Origin: Calditrichia bacterium
GTDB lineage: Bacteria; Calditrichota; Calditrichia; RBG-13-44-9; J075
NCBI GenBank assembly: GCA_028284905.1
Contig: JANQQU010000002.1
Span: forward strand, 62,001 to 126,000
Direction: 5' to 3'
Length of the DNA: 64,000 nucleotides
Below the pieces are notes generated by a model. That model saw only the letters and a list, made by a program, of their open reading frames with translations, was not told the DNA's origin and did not search any database. Every line of letters starts with the position of its first letter. The first letter of the stretch is position 1. Shown piece by piece: positions 7,184 through 16,149 of the stretch. A program made the position numbers and the translations under genes.

Positions 7184-9928
7184 CTAGTGTGCTTCCAGCC
7201 AGTTTTCCCCGACACCGTCATCGACCTTCAAGGGCACATTGAGATCCATGGCGGTTTCCATTTTTTCCTTCACAATACTTTTTACTGTCTCCAATTCATC
7301 TGCGGCTACTTCGAAGACCAGTTCATCGTGTACCTGCAGAAGCATTTTCGACTTCAGCCCTTTTTCCTGAAAGGCTGTATGGATATTGATCATGGCCAGC
7401 TTGATCAAATCCGCAGCGCTCCCCTGAATCGGGGTATTGATCGCCACACGTTCGGCATTCTGGCGTATATTGCCATTACCGCTATCGATCTCATTTATAT
7501 ATCGACGTCTGTTCAGTAAAGTTGTGACGTATTTCTTTTCCCGGGCCATTGCAATTGTATCGGCGATATATCCGTTCACTTTAGGATATTTTACAAAATA
7601 ACTCATAATAATTTGTTCAGCTTCCTTGGCGGTAATACCAAGGCGTCCCGCCAAGCCAAAACGGGAAATGCCATAGATAATCCCGAAATTAATCTCCTTT
7701 GCCTTGCGACGCTGATCTGGAGAAACTTCGTTTATGCCAACGGCAAAAACTGCCGCTGCAGTAGCGCTATGAATATCTTCGTCATTCTCGAAAGCTTTTT
7801 GAAGAGATTCATCACCGGAGATATGGGCCATCATCCGTAATTCTACCTGGGAATAATCCGCAGATAATAATACATGCTGATCATCGCCGGTGATAAATGC
7901 TTTGCGAATTCGCCGCCCGATTTCCCGGCGGATGGGAATATTCTGCAAGTTGGGATCGCTGCTGGAAAGGCGGCCGGTGGCGGCAATCGTCTGACTAAAG
8001 GAAGTATGAACTCGATCAGTACGCGGGCTGATCAGCTTCGGCAAAGCATCCACATAGGTCGACTTTAGCTTGGTTACTTCCCGGTAGTTGAGGATCTTGT
8101 CGACCATCGGGTGGGCCTGAAACTTCAGTAAATCGGATTCTGCAGTTTTATATTGGCCGGTTGGCGTGCGTCCCGGTTTCCGTTTGCCCAGTTCATCATG
8201 AATCTTCATCTTGTCGAAGAGGATTTCACCCAATTGTTTCGGGGATTTCACATTAAACTCTTCCCCGGCCGCTTCACAAATTTCACTGCGTAAACGTTCG
8301 GCATCTTCTTTCAATTTGGCGGACATATCCGCAAGGAAATCAACATCCAGCTTCACGCCGTTAATTTCCATCTGCAGCAGCACTGCCACCAGAGGCATCT
8401 CTACTTCATAAAAAAGTTTTTCAGTATCATTTTCCGCCAATTTCTTTTCGAGAATTTCCTTCAGCTGAAAAGTGATGTCCGCATCCTCACAGGCATAGAC
8501 GGTTACCTCATCTACCGAAATATCCTTCATGTTTTTCTGATTTTTCCCTTTCGGCCCAATCAGATTCACAATCGGAATCATACTGTAATTGAGATATTTT
8601 TCGGCAAGTAAATCCAGCTTGTTTTGGCGGGTTTGAGAAGATACCAGGAAGTTGGCAATCAGCGTATCAAAATAGATGCCCTGAATGGAAATACCATGCT
8701 GATGGAGCATCAAAGCATCGTATTTGATATTTTGCCCGCCTTTTTTGATCTCGGGATTCTCAAACAAAGGCTTTAGTGCGGCAATGACTTTCTCCGCAGG
8801 CAAATTGCCACTATCGTCATTCAGCGGCACATACCAGGCTTTATTGGCTTCCCAACTGAAAGCAAACCCGACAATGTCACTAATAAAAGCATCCAGTCCG
8901 GTCGTTTCCGTGTCGAATACCCAAAATGGCTGTGCGGCTAAATCCGCGGCAAGCGTCTCCAGCTCCGCGAGATTAGTGATACGCTTATATGTTTGTTTTT
9001 CCTCATCATAGGTTTTCTTTTCGGAAGTCGGCATAACATCTGCACTGCCCTCTGCCAGTTCGATCAGACGGGGAATTTGGGTTTTAAATTCAAGGTCTTC
9101 GTATAGTTTTACGATATGCGGTAAATCGACCGGCGAGAGTGAGAGCGACTCCCAGCTAACTTCTACCGGCACACTTGTATCGATCGTTACCAATCTTTTC
9201 GAGAGATCGGCCAATTCACGATTTTCAGAAAGGCTGGTATGAATTGATTTCTTCGTCACCTTGTCCAGATTGGCATAAATGTTTTCCATTGAGCCAAATT
9301 CCTGGAGGAGAGACTGGGCGGTTTTTTTCCCGACTTTCGGAACGCCGGGCACATTGTCACTGCTATCCCCCATCAACGCCAGGTAGTCGATCACCTGCTC
9401 CGGACGCAGACCGAGATTGACCATCAGATGCGCTTCATCAATAATTTCTGCGGCGGCGGCACTCCCGCGCATGCTATACATTTTAATATGTGGTGAAAGC
9501 AATTGCATCATATCTTTGTCGGCAGTCGCCATGTATGCATCGATATTTTCCGATTCTGCCCGTTTCGCCAGCGTGCCGATGATGTCATCCGCTTCAAATC
9601 CGACTTTATCGACCAGGGGAATATTAAATGCGTCAACCAGCTCAACGATTCGGGGAAACTGCGCCGCCATATCTTCCGGCATCTTTTCCCGGGTGGCTTT
9701 ATAAGCATCATACATTTCGTGGCGAAAGGTTGGTTCTTTGGTATCGAAAACGACCGCGAGATACTCCGGTTTTTCCTCGAAGACAATTTTCATCAGGTAA
9801 AGTGCAAATCCGAATACGGCGCTGGTATTTTCACCTTTGGAATTGATCAGCGGGTTTCGGATGAAAGCAAAATAAGAGCGGTAATAGAGGGCCGATCCGT
9901 CTATTAAAAACAACCGTTTACGATCCAT
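7184..9928 (-). CDS. polA: DNA polymerase I
   Basis: 914 residues, full length. The 5'-3' exonuclease domain (1-~300) begins DRKRLFLIDGSALYYRS and includes FEADDIIGTLA and the helix-hairpin-helix GDSSDNVPGVPKVGKKTA. The 3'-5' proofreading domain looks active: D339-x-E341 in FDTETTGLD, then GGQNIKYDAL and YACEDADITFQ. The polymerase domain carries motif A (LLSADYSQVELR), the O helix (RRKAKEINFGIIYGIS) and motif C (LQVHDELVFEV). It fills gaps and removes RNA primers during replication and repair. ATG at 9928. The gene stands alone upstream of the AI-2E-type permease. Confidence 0.98.
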   Translation of the reverse strand: MDRKRLFLIDGSALYYRSYFAFIRNPLINSKGENTSAVFGFALYLMKIVFEEKPEYLAVVFDTKEPTFRHEMYDAYKATREKMPEDMAAQFPRIVELVDAFNIPLVDKVGFEADDIIGTLAKRAESENIDAYMATADKDMMQLLSPHIKMYSMRGSAAAAEIIDEAHLMVNLGLRPEQVIDYLALMGDSSDNVPGVPKVGKKTAQSLLQEFGSMENIYANLDKVTKKSIHTSLSENRELADLSKRLVTIDTSVPVEVSWESLSLSPVDLPHIVKLYEDLEFKTQIPRLIELAEGSADVMPTSEKKTYDEEKQTYKRITNLAELETLAADLAAQPFWVFDTETTGLDAFISDIVGFAFSWEANKAWYVPLNDDSGNLPAEKVIAALKPLFENPEIKKGGQNIKYDALMLHQHGISIQGIYFDTLIANFLVSSQTRQNKLDLLAEKYLNYSMIPIVNLIGPKGKNQKNMKDISVDEVTVYACEDADITFQLKEILEKKLAENDTEKLFYEVEMPLVAVLLQMEINGVKLDVDFLADMSAKLKEDAERLRSEICEAAGEEFNVKSPKQLGEILFDKMKIHDELGKRKPGRTPTGQYKTAESDLLKFQAHPMVDKILNYREVTKLKSTYVDALPKLISPRTDRVHTSFSQTIAATGRLSSSDPNLQNIPIRREIGRRIRKAFITGDDQHVLLSADYSQVELRMMAHISGDESLQKAFENDEDIHSATAAAVFAVGINEVSPDQRRKAKEINFGIIYGISRFGLAGRLGITAKEAEQIIMSYFVKYPKVNGYIADTIAMAREKKYVTTLLNRRRYINEIDSGNGNIRQNAERVAINTPIQGSAADLIKLAMINIHTAFQEKGLKSKMLLQVHDELVFEVAADELETVKSIVKEKMETAMDLNVPLKVDDGVGENWLEAH

Positions 9929-10096
9929 GCATCTATCTCGGTTTAGTCATGTTCAACTGGCTAATTATCTAGGGACTGCAAAATATATTCTGACGAAATT
10001 AAAGCTGATGAGATTCGTTCAAGCTTTAGCAAATATACATAAAATTTGACGGATTAAAAATGGATTCGAAAATGAGTGGCGGTTGTTTTGCAGCAA

Positions 10097-10137
10097 AAAA
10101 AGTAGCAGTGGCAGGAAAACTGCCACTGCTACTTTTT
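10097..10137. terminator. 18-bp perfect hairpin at the end of mutS2, GTAGCA-type
   Basis: AAAAAGTAGCAGTGGCAG (10097-10114) pairs perfectly with 10120-10137 around a GAAAA loop. The stem overlaps the mutS2 stop codon at 10136-10138. A- and T-runs close both ends, so it can act as a rho-independent terminator in either direction. The GTAGCAGTGGCAG unit matches the tandem array at 51081-51174, which points to a dispersed repeat family used as a terminator. Confidence 0.8.
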
Positions 10138-12601
10138 AGTCATTTTTTCTCAGGGTAACGACCGTGACACCAGTATCTCCTTCGCCCCATTTTCCCAGGC
10201 GTTTACTGGCGACTCGCTTATCGCGGGAAAGAAATTGATTGACGCGTTGCCGAAGAATACCAGTGCCTTTGCCATGAACGATGCGCACTTCCGTCCAATC
10301 ACTCTCCCAAACCTTGTTCAGGTAGAGATCGGTTTCTTCGATGGCCTGCTCGGCATCCAGTCCACGCAAATCGAGCTCCGGCCCCACACTGGCGCCTCCG
10401 AGAGTGTCGACATCCTTTCCGGAATATTGCCGTTTGACTGGTGCATCGACATTTTGTTTTGCGGATTTACGAATGCCGTTTACGTCCAGGGTCATGGTTA
10501 CATTACCGACCTGCACCCGCACCCGCTTTTTCCCTTTCGGATTTTCCAGTAGTTCCCCATGGGTATTCAGAGAGTCGACATAAACAATATCGCCCTTGCC
10601 CATGACGGCAGGTTCGCTTTTTTTCTGCTTTTTCCGCGGTTTTTCCAGCAGTTTATCGAGGGCCGCTTTACTTTCCCGAACAGCATCACGAGCAGCTTTC
10701 GTAGTGGATTTTTCCGCATTACTTTCCCGGATTTCCCGAACGACGCGTTCTATCGTCGCATTAGCATCCTGGATTATTTTTTGCGCTTCCGCTGCGGCTG
10801 CCCGCTTCAACTCAGCTTTGTTTTGTTTTAACTGCTCGGACTGGCGCTGATAAAGTTGTTCCATCGCCGCCGCTTCAGACAGTTTGATACTGAGCTGATG
10901 TTTGTCTTTCTCATAGCGCTGGATTTGCTGTTCCAAATCGAGGATCAGTTCTTCCAGGCGGTCTTTCTCGCCGCCGATGTAGTTACGGGCACCGCTGATC
11001 AGCTTCTCCGGCAAGCCATATCGCCGGGCAATCTCGATGGCATAACTGCTCCCCGGCACGCCCATACGCAAACGATAGGTCGGTTCCAGGGTTTCCAGAT
11101 TGAATTCCATGGAACAGTTTTCGACTTTTTCATCCTCGTGGGCAAAGGCTTTGAGCTCGCCATGGTGTGTCGTTGCAATCGTTAGCGTGCCGCGTGTCGT
11201 TAACTCTTTCAGCATCGCTATTGCCAGGGCGGCCCCTTCCTTCGGATCTGTGCCGGTGCCGGCTTCATCCAGCAAAACAAGGCTTTCGCCATCAGCTTTT
11301 TGAAGAATCTCGCTCAGACGAACGACATGGGCCGAAAAGGTACTTAAATCCTGTTCCAGGGACTGACGATCGCCAATATCCACCAAAATATTTGACAACA
11401 GCGGGATTTCACTGTCCGGTTTTGCAGGGATTGGCAAGCCCATCTGAACCATCATTAATACAAGCCCGACCGTTTTCATTGCCACGGTTTTACCACCGGC
11501 ATTGGGCCCGGTAATCAGCAGCGTATTGCGATTCGCAGAGAGTTCTATATCCAGTGGCACTACATTTTCGAATCCGAGCTTGCGAATCAACAAAGGATGA
11601 CGGCTCTCATTTAGCTTAAGATATGGGCGGTCGGAAATTTTCGGCACTACGCCATTCAGGTCCCGCGACAGCCGTGCCTTTGCGTAGATCAAATCCAACA
11701 CGCCAATATTGTCGATGCCATAAAAGAGATCATCACGTATTTCCCGGATCATACCGGTTAACTTCCGGAGAATTTTGATGATCTCCGTTCTCTCCTTGAT
11801 CCGGAGATTTTGCACTTCATTACTCAGCTTGAGGGTTTCCATCGGTTCGACAAAGACTGTCGCCCCGGTGCTGGATGTACCATGCACAATGCCATTCACC
11901 TTACTTACAAAGCTGGGAATAATTCCCAGTACCTGGCGCCCGTCTCGCAGGGTTACAATATCGTCCTGAGAATAGTCGCTATAGCGTTTTTGCAGATTGC
12001 GTAACATGCGGGTCTGGTCGGATGCCAGGGAGCGAATTTTAATCCGTATTTGGCGCAGCTCTGGACTAGCGTTGTCAAAGATTTCACCACTGGTATCAAT
12101 CTTGTTTTCAATTTCCCGCACTATGTTGCGGTGATAATGGATCCGCGCACCATACCGGTTAAGGGCAGGAACATCTTCTTTGTGGCGGTTAAAAAAGCCT
12201 GTTAGCTCTCCCATCAACTGTAGATTACCTTTTACTTCCAGCAGAACGTCTGCATCCAGGTAAGCATCTTCCGGCTTAATTCGATCCAGGTGATGGCGCA
12301 TTTCCACAAAGCCGGTTAATGGTATGTGTTCACCGGATTCTATCAGGCCAATCATCTCAGAGACTTCCTGCAGCATGGCCTGCACATCTGCACGATCCCA
12401 GGAAAAATTCGCCTGTTCCAGCTTGGCCGGTCCAAATGGCGTACTTAACCGCTTAAACAGCGAGGCCAGAATTTTAGAGAATTCCAGTTGTTGGATAGAG
12501 GTAAGGTCGTGGGATAAATGCTTTAAAAAATCAGTTGTATATGTATCATCAGCGCTCGTCAAGCGCGTCCCGTAGGTTATCTTCGAATTCGTCTGTTGCA
12601 T
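10136..12601 (-). CDS. mutS2: Endonuclease MutS2
   Basis: 821 residues. The MutS core/lever domain is followed by the ABC-type ATPase with Walker A GPNAGGKT (365-372) and Walker B/D-loop LVLLDEAGTGTDPKEG. A long coiled-coil arm (~500-640) and a KOW-like GKGDIVYVDSLNTHGELLE segment follow. The C-terminal Smr nuclease domain has LDLRG and HGKGTG. The MutS mismatch-recognition domain I is absent, as expected for MutS2. Known roles of the family are suppression of recombination and rescue of collided ribosomes. The ATG at 12601 overlaps cvpA by 53 bases and its nearest AAGGA is about 18 bases away, so the start is uncertain; conserved sequence begins near QLEFSKIL. Confidence 0.96.
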   Translation of the reverse strand: MQQTNSKITYGTRLTSADDTYTTDFLKHLSHDLTSIQQLEFSKILASLFKRLSTPFGPAKLEQANFSWDRADVQAMLQEVSEMIGLIESGEHIPLTGFVEMRHHLDRIKPEDAYLDADVLLEVKGNLQLMGELTGFFNRHKEDVPALNRYGARIHYHRNIVREIENKIDTSGEIFDNASPELRQIRIKIRSLASDQTRMLRNLQKRYSDYSQDDIVTLRDGRQVLGIIPSFVSKVNGIVHGTSSTGATVFVEPMETLKLSNEVQNLRIKERTEIIKILRKLTGMIREIRDDLFYGIDNIGVLDLIYAKARLSRDLNGVVPKISDRPYLKLNESRHPLLIRKLGFENVVPLDIELSANRNTLLITGPNAGGKTVAMKTVGLVLMMVQMGLPIPAKPDSEIPLLSNILVDIGDRQSLEQDLSTFSAHVVRLSEILQKADGESLVLLDEAGTGTDPKEGAALAIAMLKELTTRGTLTIATTHHGELKAFAHEDEKVENCSMEFNLETLEPTYRLRMGVPGSSYAIEIARRYGLPEKLISGARNYIGGEKDRLEELILDLEQQIQRYEKDKHQLSIKLSEAAAMEQLYQRQSEQLKQNKAELKRAAAAEAQKIIQDANATIERVVREIRESNAEKSTTKAARDAVRESKAALDKLLEKPRKKQKKSEPAVMGKGDIVYVDSLNTHGELLENPKGKKRVRVQVGNVTMTLDVNGIRKSAKQNVDAPVKRQYSGKDVDTLGGASVGPELDLRGLDAEQAIEETDLYLNKVWESDWTEVRIVHGKGTGILRQRVNQFLSRDKRVASKRLGKWGEGDTGVTVVTLRKND

Positions 12602-13145
12602 CGTTTATTACTCGTTCTTTTCCTTGTTTGATTAACTTTCTGATCGGCTCCGGCAATTCATCAGGGGAACCGAGCGCTTCGTATAACAGGGGAAAAACAC
12701 GTTCCACCGGTTCATAAAGCACGCTTTCTTTCCGGGATGAATCTACAAAGCCTTTAATTGGGAGAAATTCCGCATACATAAAAATCAGGCTTAAAACGAT
12801 AGCGCCCTTCACACCGCCCAATAATCCACCCAGGGTGTTATTTATCCATCCCAGAGACGAGTTATCGAGAGATTCTTTCATGTGTTTTGCGATATTTCGG
12901 GTCAGAAAATAAAAAGCGAGGAAAAGAAGCATAAAGCATAAGAGGTATGCAGTGACTGACTTCCCGGCAAAATCCGGCAGCCAGCTTGCGAAAGATTCGC
13001 CAAGTGTCGCAGCGCCCCAAATACCAGCCAGTGTTCCTCCGGCAATGCCTACCAACCCGAGCAGCTCATGGAAAAATCCCCTGCGCAACCCTGCGATGAT
13101 AGTGCCGGCTAAAACAAGACCGATGATAATATCCAGAGCAGACAT
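12549..13145 (-). CDS. cvpA: CvpA family membrane protein
   Basis: 198 residues with four predicted transmembrane helices. It starts MSALDIIIGLVLAGTIIAGLRRGFFHELLGLVGI, the characteristic CvpA opening with the short RRGF loop, and ends in a charged cytoplasmic tail (ERVINDATDEFEDNLRDALDER). The family is linked to colicin V export and purine biosynthesis in E. coli and to envelope homeostasis elsewhere. The cvpA-mutS2 pair is conserved in many bacteria. It begins one base after the yqeY stop and overlaps mutS2, so the three are probably translationally coupled. Confidence 0.93.
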   Translation of the reverse strand: MSALDIIIGLVLAGTIIAGLRRGFFHELLGLVGIAGGTLAGIWGAATLGESFASWLPDFAGKSVTAYLLCFMLLFLAFYFLTRNIAKHMKESLDNSSLGWINNTLGGLLGGVKGAIVLSLIFMYAEFLPIKGFVDSSRKESVLYEPVERVFPLLYEALGSPDELPEPIRKLIKQGKERVINDATDEFEDNLRDALDER

Positions 13146-13146
13146 A

Positions 13147-13596
13147 TCAGAGAGCGGCCAACTTTTCTTTCACAATATTTTGCACCACTTTGCCGTCAGC
13201 TTTACCTTTAAGCTGAGCCATAGCAGCGCCCATAACTTTACCCATATCTTTCATCGAGGTTGCACCTACAGAAACGATAACATCCGCAACAATTGCCGCA
13301 ACTTCGGCTTCATCCATTTGTTTTGGCAAGTAGGATTCCAGCACTTTCAATTCCACCATTTCTTCCTCGGCGCGATCATCCTGCCCCAATTCGCGGAATT
13401 GTGCGATGGTATTCCGTTGCTTTTTTGCAACACTTGCAGCAACCTGCAGCATCTCTTCGTCGGTTAATTCTTCTCCTTTTTCAATCTGGGCATTTTTAAT
13501 CTGCCCCCGGAGTGCTCGGACTGTTTCCAGGCGAACTTTATCCTTCGCCTTCATTGCGGCTTTCATGTCAACTGTTAGCCTGTCCCACAAAGTCAT
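13147..13596 (-). CDS. yqeY: GatB/YqeY domain protein
   Basis: 149 residues, the normal length. It opens LWDRLTVDMKAAMKAKDKVRLETVRALRGQIKNAQIEKG and ends with the DMGKVMGAAMAQLKGKADGKVVQNIVKEKL helix seen across the family. This domain is related to the tail of the GatB amidotransferase subunit and is thought to bind tRNA, but the free-standing protein has no settled function. It lies between rpsU and cvpA, an arrangement seen in many bacteria. Confidence 0.95.
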   Translation of the reverse strand: MTLWDRLTVDMKAAMKAKDKVRLETVRALRGQIKNAQIEKGEELTDEEMLQVAASVAKKQRNTIAQFRELGQDDRAEEEMVELKVLESYLPKQMDEAEVAAIVADVIVSVGATSMKDMGKVMGAAMAQLKGKADGKVVQNIVKEKLAAL

Positions 13597-13721
13597 TGCA
13601 ACATTCCTCTTCGACTGAAATTTAACAAAGATATACTACTCGGTAATACGCTGACAGCAGCATTGCTGAAAGCGTATTTAACAAAAAAAGTTATATGAGT
13701 AAAGCGATAATGAAGTAGGTC

Positions 13722-13916
13722 TTAGCGATTTTCCATCATCATTTTGCGCATCTTACGCCGAGCGGCATTGTCTTTACGCTTCCGTCTTTCGCTCGGTTTT
13801 TCATAATGCTGATGCTTTTTAATTTCTGCCATTAATCCAGATTTTTCGCAAGCTTTGGTAAAGCGTTTCAACGCTTTCTCAAAGGATTCATTATCTCTTA
13901 CTTTTACATTGATCAT
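13722..13916 (-). CDS. rpsU: 30S ribosomal protein S21
   Basis: 64 residues: INVKVRDNESFEKALKRFTKACEKSGL, then the basic KPSERRKRKDNAARRKMRK tail, all diagnostic of S21. It acts at the 30S platform near the anti-Shine-Dalgarno end of 16S rRNA. AGGAG lies 12 bases before the ATG. It leads the rpsU-yqeY-cvpA-mutS2 cluster. Confidence 0.97.
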   Translation of the reverse strand: MINVKVRDNESFEKALKRFTKACEKSGLMAEIKKHQHYEKPSERRKRKDNAARRKMRKMMMENR

Positions 13917-13965
13917 ACTGCTGATGAACTCCTTTCCGATCTGCCCCTTTCAGGCAGACAAAAAA

Positions 13966-14859
13966 TTAATTAGTATATTTATCCGGGTTTTGTAACAAAT
14001 CGATTTCATATTCTGCGGACTGTTTCCAGGAGCGATCCTTGGCAGCCAGGCGATAATGCTCTAATGCCTTGCTGGCGTTCCGCATATTTTTGTAAGCTTC
14101 GCCTAAACCGAAATTAGCGCCGCCTTTTACCACACTTTTACGTGCGGATTTCAGACAATTTGTGTAAGCGGTGATTGCTTCGTCATAGCGCTTCAGGGAA
14201 CGTAATGCATCTCCCATGCGATAATAAACATCTGCCTGGTCTTTTTTCCGGCGTAAAACGCTGACCGCTGCCTCAAAGGCGCTGACGGCACTTTCATAAT
14301 CGCCGTTTTCCAGATAACTCACGCCAAGCCCTTTCAATGCATTACCATAACCGGGATCCAGCTGAACTGCATTCTGGTAGTGGGTAATCGCCTGCTTGAA
14401 ACGCTCCTGCTTGCGATTTACTTCACCCAGACCATAATGTGCCCTGCGGGTATACTTATCTTTTCCTTCAGGATCGATCTGGATAGCTGCTTGGTAGGTA
14501 TTGGTTGCATCATTAAATTTGCGCTGCATTTCCTGAACATAACCAAGAGCGGTATAAGCTTTAATGAGTTGTTTATCTTTTTCGATGGCAGTTTGGTAGG
14601 CTTTCGTAGCGTTAACGAGGTCCTTCTTCTTGCGGTAGCAATTGCCGATCCAAAAGTGCGCTACTGCAAAACCAGGATAAGCGGCAACGGCTTCCTGATA
14701 CTTTGCCAGTGCTGCATCTGTCTGACCTTGTTTGTATAACTGATTACCAGCATTGAATGGTTTTTTTGCGTCGTTACCCGGTCCCTCGTCCTGAGCAAAT
14801 GCAATAGCACTTAAAACGATAAGCGCAACGAATATGCGAAAAACACTGCGGAATTTCAT
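13966..14859 (-). CDS. Secreted tetratricopeptide-repeat protein
   Basis: 297 residues. A signal peptide (MKFRSVFRIFVALIVLSAIAFA, cut before QDEG) is followed by about seven TPR units, for example AGNQLYKQGQTDAALAKYQEA, VAHFWIGNCYRKKKDLVNAT and YRMGDALRSLKRYDEAITAY. TPRs are protein-binding scaffolds, so the likely role is assembling a periplasmic or outer-membrane complex. The partner is unknown. AGGAGG lies just before the ATG at 14859. It sits 49 bases upstream of rpsU on the same strand. Confidence 0.9.
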   Translation of the reverse strand: MKFRSVFRIFVALIVLSAIAFAQDEGPGNDAKKPFNAGNQLYKQGQTDAALAKYQEAVAAYPGFAVAHFWIGNCYRKKKDLVNATKAYQTAIEKDKQLIKAYTALGYVQEMQRKFNDATNTYQAAIQIDPEGKDKYTRRAHYGLGEVNRKQERFKQAITHYQNAVQLDPGYGNALKGLGVSYLENGDYESAVSAFEAAVSVLRRKKDQADVYYRMGDALRSLKRYDEAITAYTNCLKSARKSVVKGGANFGLGEAYKNMRNASKALEHYRLAAKDRSWKQSAEYEIDLLQNPDKYTN

Positions 14860-15043
14860 TAATGCCTCCTATAAATTGTTATTTAGATTCCAAAATATAC
14901 CGATCGGGCACCAAACTTCCAACAGCTTCGAGGTTGTTGATTGGAAGTCTTCATCTAAACTATACATTTTTAAAACTGATGAGTTCCCGACGGTATCTTA
15001 AGGATGCGGTGATATCCTAAAGTACTCAAGCAACTGCGATAAA

Positions 15044-15607
15044 TTATTTTACTCTATCCAGGTATTTACCATCACGTGTATCGACCCTGATCACTGTACC
15101 GGTTTCAATAAACGGCGGAATCTGGGTAACATATCCAGTCGACAGTTTTGCAGGTTTATAAGAACTGGTAACGGTTGCGCCTTTAATAGCCGGCTCTGTT
15201 TCCACAACTTCTAATTCTACCGAAGCGGGCAACTCAACACCGATAGGCGTGGTCTCGTGAAATAAAATTTGCACGATCGCCTCTTCCAGCAGAAAGTATA
15301 CGCCATCATCGAGCATATCTGCCTGCAGGGCAATTTGTTCATAAGTTTCCAAATCCATAAAAGTGTAACTGTCGCCATCCTGGTACAGATACTGAAATTC
15401 CCGATTGATCAATGTTGCTTTTTCGACATTCTCATCGGGACGAAAACGATTCTCGGCTTTAGTACCGTCCGACAAACGTTTCATTTTAACTTGCATCACG
15501 GCCTGGCCTTTACCGGGAGTAACGTGTACGGATTCAGTTACCCGATACAGGTCGTTATTATAATTAAGCACGTTTCCTTTACGGATTTGGCTTGCTTTCA
15601 TTTTCAT
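15044..15607 (-). CDS. efp: Elongation factor P
   Basis: 187 residues, full length, with the three beta-barrel domains. The tip loop reads VTPGKGQAVMQVK; K33 occupies the position that is beta-lysylated or otherwise modified in Lys-type EF-Ps, so an Arg/EarP pathway is unlikely. The C-terminal signature GYVTQIPPFIETGTVIRVDTR is intact. EF-P relieves ribosome stalling at polyproline. No epmA/epmB genes are in the window. The start is ATG at 15607 with GGAG 11 bases upstream; M3 is an alternative. Confidence 0.97.
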   Translation of the reverse strand: MKMKASQIRKGNVLNYNNDLYRVTESVHVTPGKGQAVMQVKMKRLSDGTKAENRFRPDENVEKATLINREFQYLYQDGDSYTFMDLETYEQIALQADMLDDGVYFLLEEAIVQILFHETTPIGVELPASVELEVVETEPAIKGATVTSSYKPAKLSTGYVTQIPPFIETGTVIRVDTRDGKYLDRVK

Positions 15608-16149
15608 CTTAGTAATGCTCCGAACTAGCTTAACAATTCACTTCTTTTACAGAATAAAAAATTTAATCGGCAATCGGCAAAAATGCAATCGCTTTATTAA
15701 ATATTGTTAAAAATTTCATTTTTTATCTTTTCTTCAATAACTTGACATAGAAGCATTAAATATCCCTATCGGATTCAGGTTTCCGGCGATAAACAATTTT
15801 CCCGGATTCTTTTAAGACAGGTAGATGCCTGACTATATCAAGTTTCGAAAACTGCCTAAATCATAAAACTTTTTAAACGCAGGAATTAATCCAAATCACT
15901 TTTTCAGATAATATTTTCGATAGATTTCCCGCCATGGGTGAGTTTTAGCCATAACAGGAAAAACTGGATATGCGCAGGGTAACAACAATTTCAAAAAAAT
16001 ATTTCCACCACGAGCTAAACCTTCTTAAAATTAGTCCGATGAAAGAATCAACGGAACAAATTCGCCGTTGCTAGTATCATCACTGTATGCTTTGCTGATC
16101 AGGCAGCATATATTTTACCGATTATTGGAAAACGAAGAAGCTATTTGAC
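15608..16149. other. 542-base intergenic region between divergent efp and PEGA genes
   Basis: AT-rich sequence with no coding frame I can support. It must hold the promoters of both divergent genes. A TTGACA hexamer lies at 15742-15747, but no convincing -10 box stands at 16-18 bases on either strand reading, so I do not call a promoter. Confidence 0.6.

Noticed and set aside
14915-14948. ACTTCCAA ... TTGGAAGT hairpin as efp terminator
   Set aside because: No U-tract on the minus strand and it lies close to the next gene's start; it could equally be an operator or chance.
15742-15747. TTGACA as a -35 box
   Set aside because: No acceptable -10 box at 16-18 bases; kept only as a note in the intergenic entry.
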